From: Symbiodinium natans
Lineage: Eukaryota; Sar; Dinophyceae; Suessiales; Symbiodiniaceae
DNA: 64,000 nucleotides
Assembly (NCBI GenBank): GCA_905221605.1
Contig: CAJNDS010001946.1
Span: forward strand, 329,501-393,500
Direction: 5' to 3'
The position numbers were made by a program, and so were the translations under genes. Positions 13,709-27,421 of this stretch are shown here, in pieces (the first letter of the stretch is position 1; the number at the start of each line of letters is the position of its first letter). Below the pieces are notes generated by a model that was given only the letters and a program-made list of their open reading frames with translations, was not told where the DNA came from and made no database searches.

Positions 13709-14204
13709 ATCCGGCTAGCAAGTTGATCATTACCCGAAGTGCTTAGAACCATAGCAGGATGACAGCAATAGAAAGAGCATGCGTTCTACCAGCTTCAATG
13801 ACAATGGCACTTGGAGTTGTGATACTTCGTGTGCTCTGGTAAGTTGGACGGTATCATCGTGGGGTAGCATGGACCCCAAGCATATTTAGATTTGCTTAAA
13901 GAAACAGAAACAACTCAGACAGACCATGCTGCAAAGCAATCAAAGTCTGCACGGTGGTTTTATGGCCAAGTGCAACCTCCTTCGCCACGTCTCTCGACTC
14001 ACCAGTGCCACAGCCAAGGTGTTGTCGACTGGAGGCGGAGACATTTGTAGTTGCTGACGTTGCTCTGCTGGTGTATGGGTTATGTGTACATCTCTAGACA
14101 TGTATCACTCGTGACTTGAGTCCATGAAGTATGCAGGGGCTGAGGGTCCCTCACTTTGTGTGCCTCAGCCGAGGAAGACCTCAAGTGAGGGCGAGGGCAC
14201 TTTT

Positions 14205-14635
14205 TGTCCGCCCTGTGTCTTTCTCCGAGCCCAACATCCGTGTATGTCACGCCTTGTGCTTTTTCTCCGAGCCCAACATCCGTGTATGTCACGCCCTGTG
14301 TTTTTTCTCCGAGCCCAACATCCGTGTATGTCACGCCTTGTGTTTTTTCTCCGAGCCCAACATCCGTGTATGTCACGCCTTGTGCTTTTTCTCCGAGCCC
14401 AACATCCGTGTATGTCACGCCCTGTGTTTTTTCTCCGAGCCCAACATCCGTGTATGTCACGCCCTGTGTTTTTTCTCCGAGCCCAACATCCGTGTATGTC
14501 ACGCCCTGTGTTTTTTTTCCGAGCCCAACATCCGTGTATGTCACGCCCTGTGTTTTTTCTCCGAGCCCAACGTCCGTGTATGTCACGCCTTGTGCTTTTT
14601 CTCCGAGCCCAACATCCGTGTATGTCACGCCCTGT
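14205..14635 (+). repeat. 42-bp satellite array (family B), truncated by gap
   Basis: Ten copies of a 42-bp unit, TCTCCGAGCCCAACATCCGT then GTATGTCACGCC(C/T)TGTG and a short T run. The spacing of GAGCCC at 14227 and 14269 is 42. As 42 is a multiple of 3, all three frames stay open; this explains the apparent long proteins. The half containing GTATGTCACGCCCTGTG plus T run is shared with the 55-bp satellite. The array runs into an N gap, so its true length is unknown. Confidence 0.95.
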
Positions 14636-14735
14636 NNNNNNNNNNNNNNNNNNNNNNNNNNNNNNNNNNNNNNNNNNNNNNNNNNNNNNNNNNNNNNNNN
14701 NNNNNNNNNNNNNNNNNNNNNNNNNNNNNNNNNNN
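14636..14735. other. Assembly gap (100 N)
   Basis: Exactly 100 N. The left flank is the 42-bp satellite and the right flank is a GTTAGTA heptamer array, so the gap joins two unlike repeats and its size is probably nominal. Confidence 0.99.
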
Positions 14736-16513
<1,778 letters not shown>

Positions 16514-16647
16514 CGTAGACCCAAATCGCAGAACCCCAAACCCTAGAGCAAAAGCAATGGAAAGTGCTGGGCTGAAGAAGAAACGACGCCGGCTGGCTGC
16601 GTGCAGAGGTTTTTAGGGTGTAGGGTTTACCGCTAGCGTTTGCTGCT

Positions 16648-16772
16648 GCGGGCATACCCATTCTACTAAGACTCGAAGTTCCAAAGGAGGAAGGGCAGAT
16701 TGATTCGCGTTGTCTTGCGTCGCAATGCAGCAAGCCCAGCAGAATCCACGTTTAAATGGAAACCTCGGTCCA
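16648..16772 (-). repeat. Left arm of an imperfect inverted repeat
   Basis: The reverse complement of this segment reads GAGGTTTCC, then TTGCTGCATTGCGACGCAAG, then TTTGGAACTTCGAGT and GAATGGGTATGCCC. It matches 17085-17205, which reads TAGGTTTCC, TGCTGTATTGCCACGCAAAA, TTTGGAACTTCTAGT and GAGTGGGTATGCCC, in the same order. Confidence 0.8.
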
Positions 16773-17084
16773 ACTGCGCTGTAGTAGCATGACATCATCA
16801 TAGACCAAGCGCAGCCTTTCCTTTTTGTTCAAGCCATGTAAGGCTAAGGGTAAGGTGGAGAGCGTCGACGGTGTTACAAGCCGAACTCAGTTTCTTTGGA
16901 AAGTAAGCTGGTGGTGGTTTGTGTTCTTCCCACGCGTGCGACAGGAACATACATTCACGAGCCTGCGGAAAACGTGCGACTGAATATTTCTGTTTGCGAG
17001 TAGGACTTGCTACCTCAGCTATTTCCTTAATCCATATAAAGGCTGTGCTTGGTTTATGATCGTGTCACGCTAGCACAACAATCT

Positions 17085-17205
17085 GAACCTAGGTTTCCGT
17101 TCAGTAAAGTGGATCGAGCGTGCTGTATTGCCACGCAAAACAAGGTGAATCAGTCTGTTTCTGCAGCTTTGGAACTTCTAGTCGAGTGGGTATGCCCAGC
17201 AAAAA
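17085..17205 (+). repeat. Right arm of the inverted repeat
   Basis: Partner of the arm at 16648-16772. About 310 bp separate the arms, so the pair could fold back or mark the ends of a small element. I see no coding sequence between them and no clear target duplication. Confidence 0.8.
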
Positions 17206-17404
17206 TCCCCTCTGGGGCAGGGTGGGGATTCTTGCGGATTTTAGGGTGCGAACGAAGGTAACGGGGTGTGTGAAACTCCTGTGCGCGAATCTGCCGGCCA
17301 AACCGGTGCGTGCGTCCGCTGCCGCAGTGCGCGAATTCACCTGAGAGCCCACGCGCGAGGCCATTTTGCATGAATCATTGTAGCTGAGTCTGATGGCCTG
17401 AGTC

Positions 17405-17555
17405 CTCGACTCGCAGTGTCCTCTGTTTGTCAGGTCTTGGTCTTGGGTTGTGCCAGCTCAGTCCGAAGGGTGAATTCAGGGTTCTGGGACATCAGCATAT
17501 ATCGTGGCCAGTTGCAATGCCAGAGTGGGCGAGACCGAAGCCTCAATTATACCCT
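17405..17555 (+). repeat. Dispersed repeat, copy 1
   Basis: This stretch of about 150 bp begins CGCAGTGTCCTCTGTTTGTC and ends GGGCGAGACCGAAGCCTCAA. It recurs at 27268-27421 with high identity and an insertion of about 24 bp. It lies directly upstream of the retrotransposon fragment at 17670, so it may belong to that element or be an independent short element. Confidence 0.85.
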
Positions 17556-17669
17556 TAAGCCCCTGATTCACTTGTCAATGCTGGACAGTTTGGGGGTGTT
17601 TGGGGACCAAGGAAGCTGCTTGAGGTTGCAGTAGCCGAGACATCTCCTGAACCTCAACCCTTCACAGAG

Positions 17670-18311
17670 TTGGGGGTCCGGTTGGGCGTCCCTGAAGCCG
17701 CTGAAGATGTCTGGTGTCCACGTTGCGATGGTGTCCTGGACTCCTGCGGACACCATGCCGCTATGTGTGTAGCCGGCGGGGAACGCACGCAGAGGCACAA
17801 TGCCGTCCGTGACCTAGTCTGCAATTGGGCGGAGCGGGCAGGGTTGCGACCCGAAAAAGAAAAGTCTGGGCTGTTGCTCCCGCAGTGCCCGGACGACACT
17901 CGCTCTGCTGGCAGACGCCCTGCTGATGTTTACTTACCGGCCTTGGCCGGGTCTCCTGCTGCACTTGACTTCGCCGTCACGGCGCCACAGCGACAGGAGA
18001 CCCTGGCCAAGGCCAGTAGGGAAACAGCTGCAGCGGCTGCTGACTACGCCAGGCACAAAGAGAACCACCTCAACACTGCGCAGTGCTGCGAGGCCCAAGG
18101 CATAGTCTTTGTGCCCATGGTGGTAGAAAGCACCGGCACGTGGGACAAGGGCGCCGAGGTCGTACTCAAGCACTTGGCTCGGGCTGTTGCGGCTCGGACA
18201 GGTGTGGAATCGGCCACGACTCACGCGGCCTTGTTTCAGGAACTGTCTGTCACGGTGCGGTCCTGGCGCGCCCGGGCGGCCCTGCGCCGCCGCCAGGAGT
18301 TGGTGGAGTGA
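17670..18311 (+). pseudogene. Non-LTR retrotransposon ORF, C-terminal fragment (endonuclease-like)
   Basis: The frame ends in TGA at 18309-18311 and has no ATG near its left end, so it is a 5'-truncated element remnant. In order it shows a CCHC-type cluster (CPRCDGVLDSCGHHAAMC), an RHNAVRD motif, RPADVYLP, ALDFAVTAP and a YARHKENHL segment. The spacing of Asp, Asp and Lys after a CCHC cluster recalls the restriction-like (PD-(D/E)XK) endonuclease domain found at the C terminus of some non-LTR retrotransposons. That is an inference from motifs. No reverse transcriptase core (YADD-like) is visible upstream; the element begins abruptly near 17640. It was probably deposited by 5'-truncated reverse transcription. 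Confidence 0.7.
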
Positions 18312-20621
18312 ATGGGGATTGGCACTGGTTGTGGATATACCACACAGATCCGTTCGGAGGCCCCCATAACGGGGATTGCAGATGATGAGGCGTACACCTG
18401 CCTGGTATCTGCTTGGGTCCGTCAGGTTCTTCTTACGTCGCGTTACGGCCATTGGCAAGCGTGGTGCTTGAGATCTCGCGGGACGCCGGAGACTCACGCA
18501 GGTGTCGGGGGCCTCGCCCTACGGCCGTCCATGCTCTCTGCCGTGTTGTCGGGATGGACGCATCCTGCTTCACCGGGTGTCGGACGCAGCTGGGCCTGTA
18601 GCTCTTCTAGCGGCTAGCGCTGCCGTGGTGTCCCCCTGTTGGCACCGTACTCGCGCCCGTTCCACCACAAGCCCAAAGCAGGCTGTGTCGTGTGGACGCG
18701 ACTCTGAGCGCCTCTGAGCTAGGCTAAGGATTCTGAAGTATTCGTTCCCCCAAACCGTGACCCGGTTTGCGCGATGATTGCCTTTGATGCCCATCCTTGG
18801 GTTGTTGGGTATGTGCAGATCACCGAGGGCTGTGGGGCTTGTCACAGGCCCTGAACCCGGAACCGTGGTTTCCCGGCTGTTGGGGGTCCTTTTGGGCTTC
18901 AAGGTCAACTCCCTGTTTCAGGCTTCCCGGCTTCTTTTCAATCATTCTTCGAATGCCACATTCTATACCAGTACCCTCCACTCTAAGTCTTTCCAGAACT
19001 CCTCACGACCCCCCCCCCCCCCCTAACTGTCCAAACTCTTGTGTGCAGGATTCCGCGGCCCCTTCGCCTGAGTGATCTCAAGCGGGGTGCCCCACTCTTG
19101 ACATGGTGGTGATCGGTCAGAGAAATTTTCCTGGGCATTTTGTGCCGTCGGTAGCTGGTCGAGGAGAACTGTCCTGGAATAGTTTGGCTTGATCGTGTTG
19201 GTGTTCGGTCGAAGAAAACAGTCCTGGGCATTTTGTTTCATCAGTAGATGCCTGAACTTGTGCGCCATGAACTTCCAGATATCAAATCTCCCTCGGAAGC
19301 AATAGGGCCAACTTTCTCCGCTGAAAATGCCTTGTGTTCATGGCTGTGAAGCCTGGTGCTCGTGCAGGCACAAACTTGTGTGAACCCTTGAAACTGGCAT
19401 GTTGGTTCAATCTTCCCAAAGTGGAGGTGTTTCCATGGTCCGCTGAGCGGGTCGAAGCACTCGGACAAGTCACCGCCAGGGCCACGAGCACGTTGTGGCT
19501 TATGGATGATTTCCGAGTTCACGGTTCCGGACGATTACGCCAATGATCCCATCGAGGCGCGCCGGGAGGTCGACCTTGTGGGACCATTGAAATCGTGCTT
19601 GTCTCGTTCGTTTTGAAAAAGCAGCGGGCAGCGAAAGCTGTAGACTTCATAGAGTATGTATGCGCGCGATATTGTGTAGAACTGCAACCAGCTGTGTTGG
19701 CGTCCGGAGCATAGGCGCGGCAGCGCCAATCACTGTGATTGATGATGAGTGCGGCACTGCGTAGGTTGCCCGAACACTGCACATACAGACATTCCTGTGC
19801 TCTTATCGATTCCCAACCTCCTGAGCCCACAGGCCATTTTGCTCAGTCCGACGTGTCTTCAAACCCTGTTCCTCCACTCCCGCTGCCATGGGCAACATCT
19901 TTGGCGAGGAGCGGGAGCCTGCGGCTTACTTCCTTGTAGTGTTGGGGTCGTAGGGTCTTTTTTCCGAAGCAAGCAAATACCCAGATTTAGCCACTGAACC
20001 TTCAAACGCCTGAGCCCTGACATTCACCCTTGAAAGGAGTGGCTAATTCCAGAAATCTCGTTTTTCCATTTGCCAAGGTCTCCTGCACGACAGGCCTACA
20101 TGCTCCCAGAGAACGTGGAGAAGATCTCGCCGCCTCCCAGGTTGGGGGGTTGAGCGCGCTTCAGGCCGTGTGCCTCGGCCGTGTGCCAGGCGCCGGTGAG
20201 GCTGCCGCTAGGGTTTTGATGTAGGGAGGGTACCTTATTGAGAGTCTTTGTGAGGGTCTTTTCGGGCCTTGTGCGAGTCTAATAGGTGTCCTTGAGGGTG
20301 TGTTGGGTGTATATGTTTTGAATCCTGCTTGTAGTCCCCAAGGACATTTCACGTGGCAGGCTTGAATTTGTAGTGGCTTGCGTGTGGCTGTAGTGTGAGC
20401 GTGTCAGAGTTTGAGTCTGTCAAGCTTATGTAGTTTGACAGTTCCCCTTTCATGCCTGAGCTCCACCTCCACTGAATTTGAGTCACCACCGTCAAGTTGT
20501 TTGGGAGCACAAATGTACATTTCTCTCTTATCTGTCGGACTGACCCTGGATCATAGCGTGCGCTTGCGCTAGTCGTGAGAGTCGAAAAGGAGATGTTCAA
20601 GAGGCAAGCCCTCAACCCTAA
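18312..20621. other. Region without a recognised gene
   Basis: The first few hundred bases may be the 3' untranslated tail of the retrotransposon fragment, but no poly(A) or target duplication marks its end. A C run lies at 19009-19023. The rest shows no motif that I recognise. Confidence 0.5.
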
Positions 20622-21005
20622 AATGAGATGTCGGGGAGGGGGGGTTCGGTGGGAAGCCCCAAAACCCTAAAAGGAGACTTTGAGTGGCAAGCCCTAAGCC
20701 CTAAAAGGGGATGTTTGGGTGGCAAGCCCTGGACCCTAAAAGGAGATGTTGGGGGGAGCGGCAAGCCCCAAACTCTAAACGGAGACGTTGGGCGACAAGC
20801 CCTAAATCAAGGAGATGTTGGGTGGAGTTGGGTTGCCAGCCCTTAGCCTGAAAGGAGATGCTGGGATGAGTTAAACCCTACAAAGGAGATGTTGGATGGC
20901 AAGCCCTAAAAGCCCTAAAATGAGATGTTGGACCCGAAGCCCAAAAATGACATGTTGGGTGGCAAACCCTTACCCAAAAGGAGACGTTGGTGGGAAGGGG
21001 CCAAG
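20622..21005 (+). repeat. Degenerate minisatellite (GGCAAGCCCTAAA...AGGAGATGTTGGG)
   Basis: About ten imperfect units of 30-45 bp, each with GGCAAGCCC, a CCCTAAA-like word and AGGAGATGTTGGG. The embedded CCCTAAA word suggests an origin involving telomere-like sequence. Confidence 0.85.
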
Positions 21006-24000
21006 TGATCAAAAACAGTGCTGGAAGGACTACCGGTCTCACCGATGCGGAGACGGCGCGCAACGAGGCGCAGGATTTACGCCTTGCTGCACTACTCCGC
21101 CAGGACAGCCATGTGCTTGCCCTGTGTTAGCAGTGGGGTGACCGTTCAGGGTTCCCTCCCAAAGCCTTAGCTTTGCTCGACTTGCACTTTGCTTGCATTG
21201 CTCTCGCTGGCAGATGGAGCACCAGGGCATCCCGGTTCCAATCATGCCGCCGGGGACTTGGCCGTCTCTGTCTCCGTCTCCGCTTCTCTCTCCCTCCCTC
21301 CCCCTACCTTCTTAGGGATTCGCAATATTCAAGAGCTTACTCCAGAACGCCGCTGCTTGCGGGGAGACCACTGGATTCTTTTGTGGGGTGGTGTTTGAGA
21401 GGTGGCACCGTTGGGTTTCATCTCGGTTTCCTTCGGTATTTGCTTTCGTTTTTTTTGCACGTTTTTGTCTTCTGAGCCCCTCGACCTAACCCCTAAGAGC
21501 CACAACCACCCCTGAGACGAGCTTAGTTTTGCTTGGCGCCCGGTCGGTTTGAGCACACGCCCGGTAGCATGAGTGACCCTCATATCCCCCACTTTGTAAA
21601 TGGAGGCAGGCAGGGTCTCGGCCGCTGATGCACCGATATCCGTCTCCATAAAATTTATGGGTTGGTTTGGCTGGTTGCCCTTGAGACTCAGGTTAAATGC
21701 CTAGCAGGACCCTCGACGCGTGGAAACCCGTTTTCCTTTCTTGGCCTGTGCGTCCTGACGCTGGCCAAGTTCCCTGGCCATGCGAGATGCCGGAGTGGCG
21801 GAGTTTCGTAGCTATGACAGGAACGTCAAGGAACGTCAGGCATTGGCGGCTCCGTTTTCCAACCCCCCTAGTCCTAACATGTTGGGGATACCCTCATATC
21901 CCATTCTTCATAAGTTTTGAACCCTCAAGCCCTAACCTCAAAATCCTATACCCTCGAAATGCGACAGTTCCACCTCTCCGAATCTGCATAACTCAAAGCT
22001 CCAAACCGAAAGACCAAGCCCTGACACACCGGACATGAAACCTGGAACTGGTAGAACCCCGCACCCAACCTGGCAGTGTTCGTGACTGGTCGCACATCAC
22101 AGGCACCAATTCCGCAACGGGCCACGTGCCACCCCGGCAGCGCGCTGGGCCGGCCGGGGGATCAAGGTTTAGAGTTTAGGGTTTTGGTTGAGGGGCTTTT
22201 GGCTTGTAGGGCGTTAAATCACGAGCTTGTTTTTTTCTGCACACGTTCTGCCAAAGCTGTCTTCGCTTATGGTCATGCTCAGCAAAAAAAAGTGGAAACA
22301 TGCCATCAGGGTTCTCTAGTCCAAACAAGCACTGAGATGTCATGTTGCTTGCTATTGCCCTCCGGAAGTCATCTAAACCAAGTCGCCCGTGCAAAATGAC
22401 AAGGCCTTCAAAAGACACCGCCACCTTTGACATTGACTCTGAGCCGCGGCAGTCCATTGCCGGTGCTCCTGGGCCATGAGAGGCTGCGTTCTGCGGCTTG
22501 GTCTTAGGCGTGGGGACGAAAACGCCCACGCCTTCTGTTGCGTTCCCAGGAGCACAAAGTCCTCGTTGACCAGCGCGAGGAGCTCCTGCCCTGCCCTCAA
22601 GTCGACCGCCCTATGTCCTAGGACGACTTTTAGGGGTCTGGGCAGGGACCGTGCGTTCGGGCCACGTTTGGGGGTGCGCTTCAAACTGTTTGCAGTGTTC
22701 GCGCTCGGGCGCGTTGCTTTAGCATTCGTGATTTTGGGGACACTGAGTCTTGGTTATCTTTTCAGTTGCATTATTTTCCCACTCGAAACCACAGTCCTGT
22801 CTTTTTGTTATCAATCAAGCTGGTCGCACTCAACTGTCCCGGCTCTTTGTTACCCTGCCCGCCCTGCTCGGTCGCACTCGACTGTTTCGGCTTTGTTTGG
22901 TACCTTGCTGCAGTGTTCACGCGCCAGGTCAAAATTGGCCCGACGCAAGCCCCACACCCAGCGTGGGCATCGCATGAATGAGCGCAACCATGCACTGCTG
23001 CAACAGTCCAGCATGCAAGGCCACGGATTGGTGGGCTTCTGACTGCACTGTCCTCGGAAGATGATGTCTTGCCAAAAGACCCCGATCTGGTTGAACGCTG
23101 CGTGAGAATTGCGAGCTAGTTCGGGGTCTTTTACGACCCGTGCCGAGGCATCCGTGGCCGTTGCGCCCCGTACCTGTACCTGTGCCTGGAAGTGAAGACC
23201 ATTTTTCGGGCTAAGATCTAGACTCTGTGTGCTCTCCAAAAACGACAAAACAGGCTCATCAGAGCATAACATAGTGACATAGCGTAACCACCTCACCAAA
23301 CTTAGTTTGTCAACACACAGGACCAGCGTGTTGGATGGGAGCCTTGAACAGCAGTCACGACCTCTGCATATCTCGACATCAGATGCAGCAGATAAGCTGA
23401 TGTTTCGGCTGATGTGATTCGAGCCTACACATGGCTCTGGCCAAGCTCTCCGCGAGTTCTTGAAGAACTTTGACACAGCGACTCCGGCGGACCGCGGAAA
23501 AGCTGAGGTCCTTGCCTGTCTTGGCAGTAAGATGAATGAAGAATGTGAAGTCCTTGTGTGGATGGGAACCCTTCAACACTATTCACCTGGCTTTGAACAC
23601 ACGGGGGCTGCTGTACCAGGCAAGGGTATTGTGAGCCTGGGGGATGCATTCAGTGCAAGCACCCTCTGCGGTGGAAGCCTCAACATGAGGCTCGGCCTTC
23701 ATCATACGCGCTGGAAGAAAAAAGTGGTCTCGCCAGCATCAGGAAAGCTGGCCTTGCGATTGCCCGCCGACTGCATGTTATTAAAGCGGAAGCTGAAAAG
23801 TTCCACAAGTGTCCACAGATCAGTCGTGGCATATGGTTCCTTTTGCAGGGGACCCCTTCAGGTTATGTTATGTTTCTAGAGGTCTTCATTGTAGCTTGTT
23901 TTCGTCAAGGCATCGACTCGACGAGGCGCCCTACTTTGTAATCAATTGTAGCGCTGTAGCAGATTGAATGCAGCCCCATTCTGTTTTAACTTGTGGTCCT

Positions 24001-27000
24001 CGAGCTGCTTCTTGTACCTTATATAGAGCCCTGTGCAAGCCGCACGGCCTTGGTGGGCGCCAGGCACAATCACAAGAGTTCGACCTCGAGAGGTCCCGTG
24101 GCCTCCAGTCGTGAGGGATTAGGGTTTGAGCAGGGGGTTCACTCGACAGGAAAAGCGCGCGGAACCGCGCCTTTTCCAATATTTATTTGGCACTTTGCCC
24201 TCAGGTGCAGAAAAGCCAGAGTCTGACGGGATCAAGGGTGAAGGTTCATTTGTAAGCACAAGTCTAAGTGAATAAGAGAGTGAACCAAAACCCCAGATAA
24301 AAACCCATTGATTGAATTCAAGGAATGAAACGGCGCGCGAATTCAATTTTGAACTTTGGGCTTCGGTTTGTGCTCGTTCGCTTCATTTTGCATTCTTTGC
24401 GCGAACCGATCCACAGATCACGCGCTCACTTCGTTCACGGTATCTGCGAGAATTATGAGTGAAGTCAAGGGACGAGCGCACGAACTGACTTTGTTCATGC
24501 TATCAAGGGAGGTCGGCAGCCGCTTGGGGCCCTGACCATTTCTTAGTCTGGTCCAGGCTCGAGGGTTTAGAGTCCGTAGGGTCGCGTGAGGATTTTCGGG
24601 GGTTTTGGATTTGGGCCTTAGTGTAAAGTCAGTCTCAAGAATCCTCGGCCCGAATTACAAGCTTCCTGCCTTGAACCCTAAACCCTCTCAAGCCTGGAGA
24701 CTTAGACCTCGAAGCCCTTCAAACTTCAAACCTTGAAACCTGTCCTAAATCCTGAACCTCTGAACCCTTCAAGCCCACACTGCACTTTACAAGCCCAAAC
24801 CCTTACACCCTGGAGCCTGAAGCCTGGAGCAGTGGACACTGTGCTTGTCTGTGCTTGGTTGGCCTGCAACTTCAAGTACGGCAGGTAGAGCGGACAAGAC
24901 AACTGCAACGTGACCCATGTGTTGTAGAGCAGCATGTGTGCATGCGAGCTTTCTTATGCAGTGTCACGCACATGCATAGGCTCACCGAAGGACAAGTCCA
25001 GAATTTTCTTCGTATCGATGTATGTATGCATGTGAACATATACGTGTTCGTGTCTCGGTATCTGGGCCTATTGGAGCGTCTAGGCCCATAGAGTGGCACA
25101 CTTACAGAGACACGTGACAGCCTACGAATGCGGTCAAGTCAAAAACCCAGAAACCAGCCCAATAATCAGAACTTGCGAATCAATCAAAAACTGCTTATTC
25201 TAAACCAGCTTCGATTCGGCAACCCTAGCGTTGCTGAATCCTGCATGGGAGGCTCCGTGTGAGAAGTTCTTATTTGCCGACGAGAAGAAGCCCAGCCCAG
25301 TCAGGGCTTCAGTGTTTTGCTGGCTCCTTCAGAAACTACGACGCAGAAACAACAAAAGAACCTTGCCACGTCAGAAACCAGTGACTTGTTGGATTCAGCA
25401 ACCCTAGAGTTGCTGAATCATGACCACCTGGGCATTGCCGACCAGTGAAAAAAGTTCAGAGACCAGCCCGCGAGTCAGAAAATGCGAATCAGTAGCTGCG
25501 AATCGGAAGCCAGCCTCCGGTTTGCCAGCGCATCAGAAACAGACCAGCTGGAATCAGATACTCAGGTGTGGGGCGAGGGGAGGGGGTAATCCCGTCCGGT
25601 TTTGCCAAACATCAGAAGGATGCCCGTTGTCAGGAGCTAGGATATGAAAATCTGAACTGCCCCGAATACCCCAGAATCCGTAAACTCTACAACGCGACGG
25701 CGCGCCCTCTACCGGGAATCCATCCACATCCGGGTCCTTGACGTCTGCAACATGAAAAGTCCAGGCCCCGTTCTAAGGACCGTCAAACAGCGACCCCTAC
25801 TGTGGCGTGCCGTGGCATGCAGAAAAAGCCCTGTGAGTTCTGTGAGGGCTCTCTGCATTTTGAACTGTGATGCCCATTCCTGAGGCTGCAGGCCGTGGCT
25901 GTCCCGGACACTTGCCTTGAACCTAAGGTGTGGGAGGACCATGCGCAAATTCTGGGCCGGAAGCAGTTCCTAAACCTTAAAATCGAAGCCGTAGGGTCAG
26001 GAAGTCAAGCTTGAGCCATCATCAGCTGGCGAGCTGGCAAGCTCCCATGTCTTGATGTCAATTAAGTTTTTCTTGTTGCCCAAGATTGCGAAGAGGGAAG
26101 TTTGGCACCCGAAGCCCACAATCCCCGGCGCAAATGGCAGGCCTCTTTACACTAGTGAGATTTGAGGTAAATCTAGGGTTGAAACACGCCGCAGCACGTG
26201 GGGACATTCAACGAAGCTGCAGCTTCAAAGGACTGCTCTACCCCCAATGAGAGCTTCGAGGAATTCGAGGCCATGTTGACACGCATGGGGCCGTGCAGAA
26301 CTGGGCCTTTGTCGAAATTTCCATCTTTTGAAGTGCAGTGGGCAGTTGCAGGGGGTTTTTGGGGAATGTACGTTGACACGTGGTTACGTGGCATTTCCGC
26401 GTCAAGCAGGGATAGGTTTGGATCATGATGCCCTGCACCATGACAAAAGTTGCAGTCCCAGAGCAAGGCAGGCGTCATGCATCTGCCTTCGGGGGTGTGG
26501 GTTGTAATTGACAGGATGTCCTGGACAACTCGGATACTTGGTGGGTCAACGTCTATTCTACGCTTGCGGCCCAGCCCTCTTCATTTGTTGACACCCTTCC
26601 ATGCGAGACTTGTGCGGCAGCCCCCCCCCCCCCCGAATTTGCCGTCTGGGTTTTCGGGATCTTCAGCACTCAGAATGCACAACGCATTTTACCTTTGACA
26701 CGAAGCTCTCACTCGCTCGATAGAGAATGTGTAGTGGGTTATATGACATCCAAGATATTGCTATGAGCCCCTGTGTTGCTCGGCCCAGGCCTCTGCCATC
26801 TCTGTCGGCCACGGACATGGCCCCTCGGAGCGTTCGTCATTGCTGCGTGTGAAATAACTTCAGTGGAGACCCAAGGCCCAAGTCTTCAGACGTGGCAATG
26901 GATTTCCGGGATTCAATCTTAGGAGAAGCTGGAAACATGCAGCATGCAGGTTCAGGGTTTGGGGGCTTTAGGGTTTGAGCTTCAATATTTGGTCAAGAGC

Positions 27001-27267
27001 CCCTTCAGATCCCAGTGGTAGCGCTGTGTAGATGGGCAAAAGAAGTTCAGGGACTTGTCCTTCGTTGAATGCTCGTTTTTCTTCCGTCGGTCCTTTGTAT
27101 TATGGGTTATATAGAAGTTCTAGTTCGGGTACCCGAGACAAACTGTTGACTCCAACAGGTCTTTAGAGGGAAAGAGGTTGGCTCTTTCGTCCTTCGAAGG
27201 AGGATGTGGAGCGCATCGCGGCGGAGATTGAGTCTGGCATGTGACGGTTTGTAGGGCGAATACATCA
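21006..27267. other. Region without a recognised gene
   Basis: I recognise no gene family. Open frames of 100-200 codons occur on both strands (for example 22476-23042 and 23460-23879 on +, 22850-23476 on -) without motifs I can name. A degenerate CCCTAAA-rich stretch lies at about 24540-24830 and a C run at 26622-26634. Single exons of genes could be hidden here, because dinoflagellate exons are often under 60 bp. Confidence 0.5.
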
Positions 27268-27421
27268 ACACGCAGTGTCCTCTGTTTGTCAGGTCTTGGT
27301 CTTGGGTTGTGCCAGCTCAGTGCGAAGGGTGAGTTCAAACGTTTGCTATGTGAGGGTTCTGGGACATCAGCATATAGTGGCCAGTTGCAAGGGCAGAGTG
27401 GGCGAGACCGAAGCCTCAATT
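27268..27421 (+). repeat. Dispersed repeat, copy 2
   Basis: Second copy of the element at 17405-17555, beginning CGCAGTGTCCTCTGTTTGTC. It carries about 24 bp more in the middle (around GTTTGCTATGTGAGG) and one AT-repeat difference. No retrotransposon coding sequence follows it, which argues that it is a unit separate from the 17.7-kb fragment. Confidence 0.85.

Larger units (their letters stand above)
9171..14204. other. Region without a recognised gene
   Basis: I recognise no gene. Contents include degenerate TTTAGGG-like sequence (about 9520-9800), an AG microsatellite (9850-9899), a 17-bp tandem repeat (10523-10614), an AT run at 11970-11990, a CT microsatellite (13599-13708) and otherwise unremarkable sequence. 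Open frames up to about 120 codons occur on both strands with no recognisable motif. Confidence 0.6.

Noticed and set aside
19828-19850. GGCCATTTTGCTCAG, similar to part of the dinoflagellate spliced leader
   Set aside because: It lacks one G and diverges on both sides; a short AT/GC word of this kind can arise by chance. No full leader relic was found.
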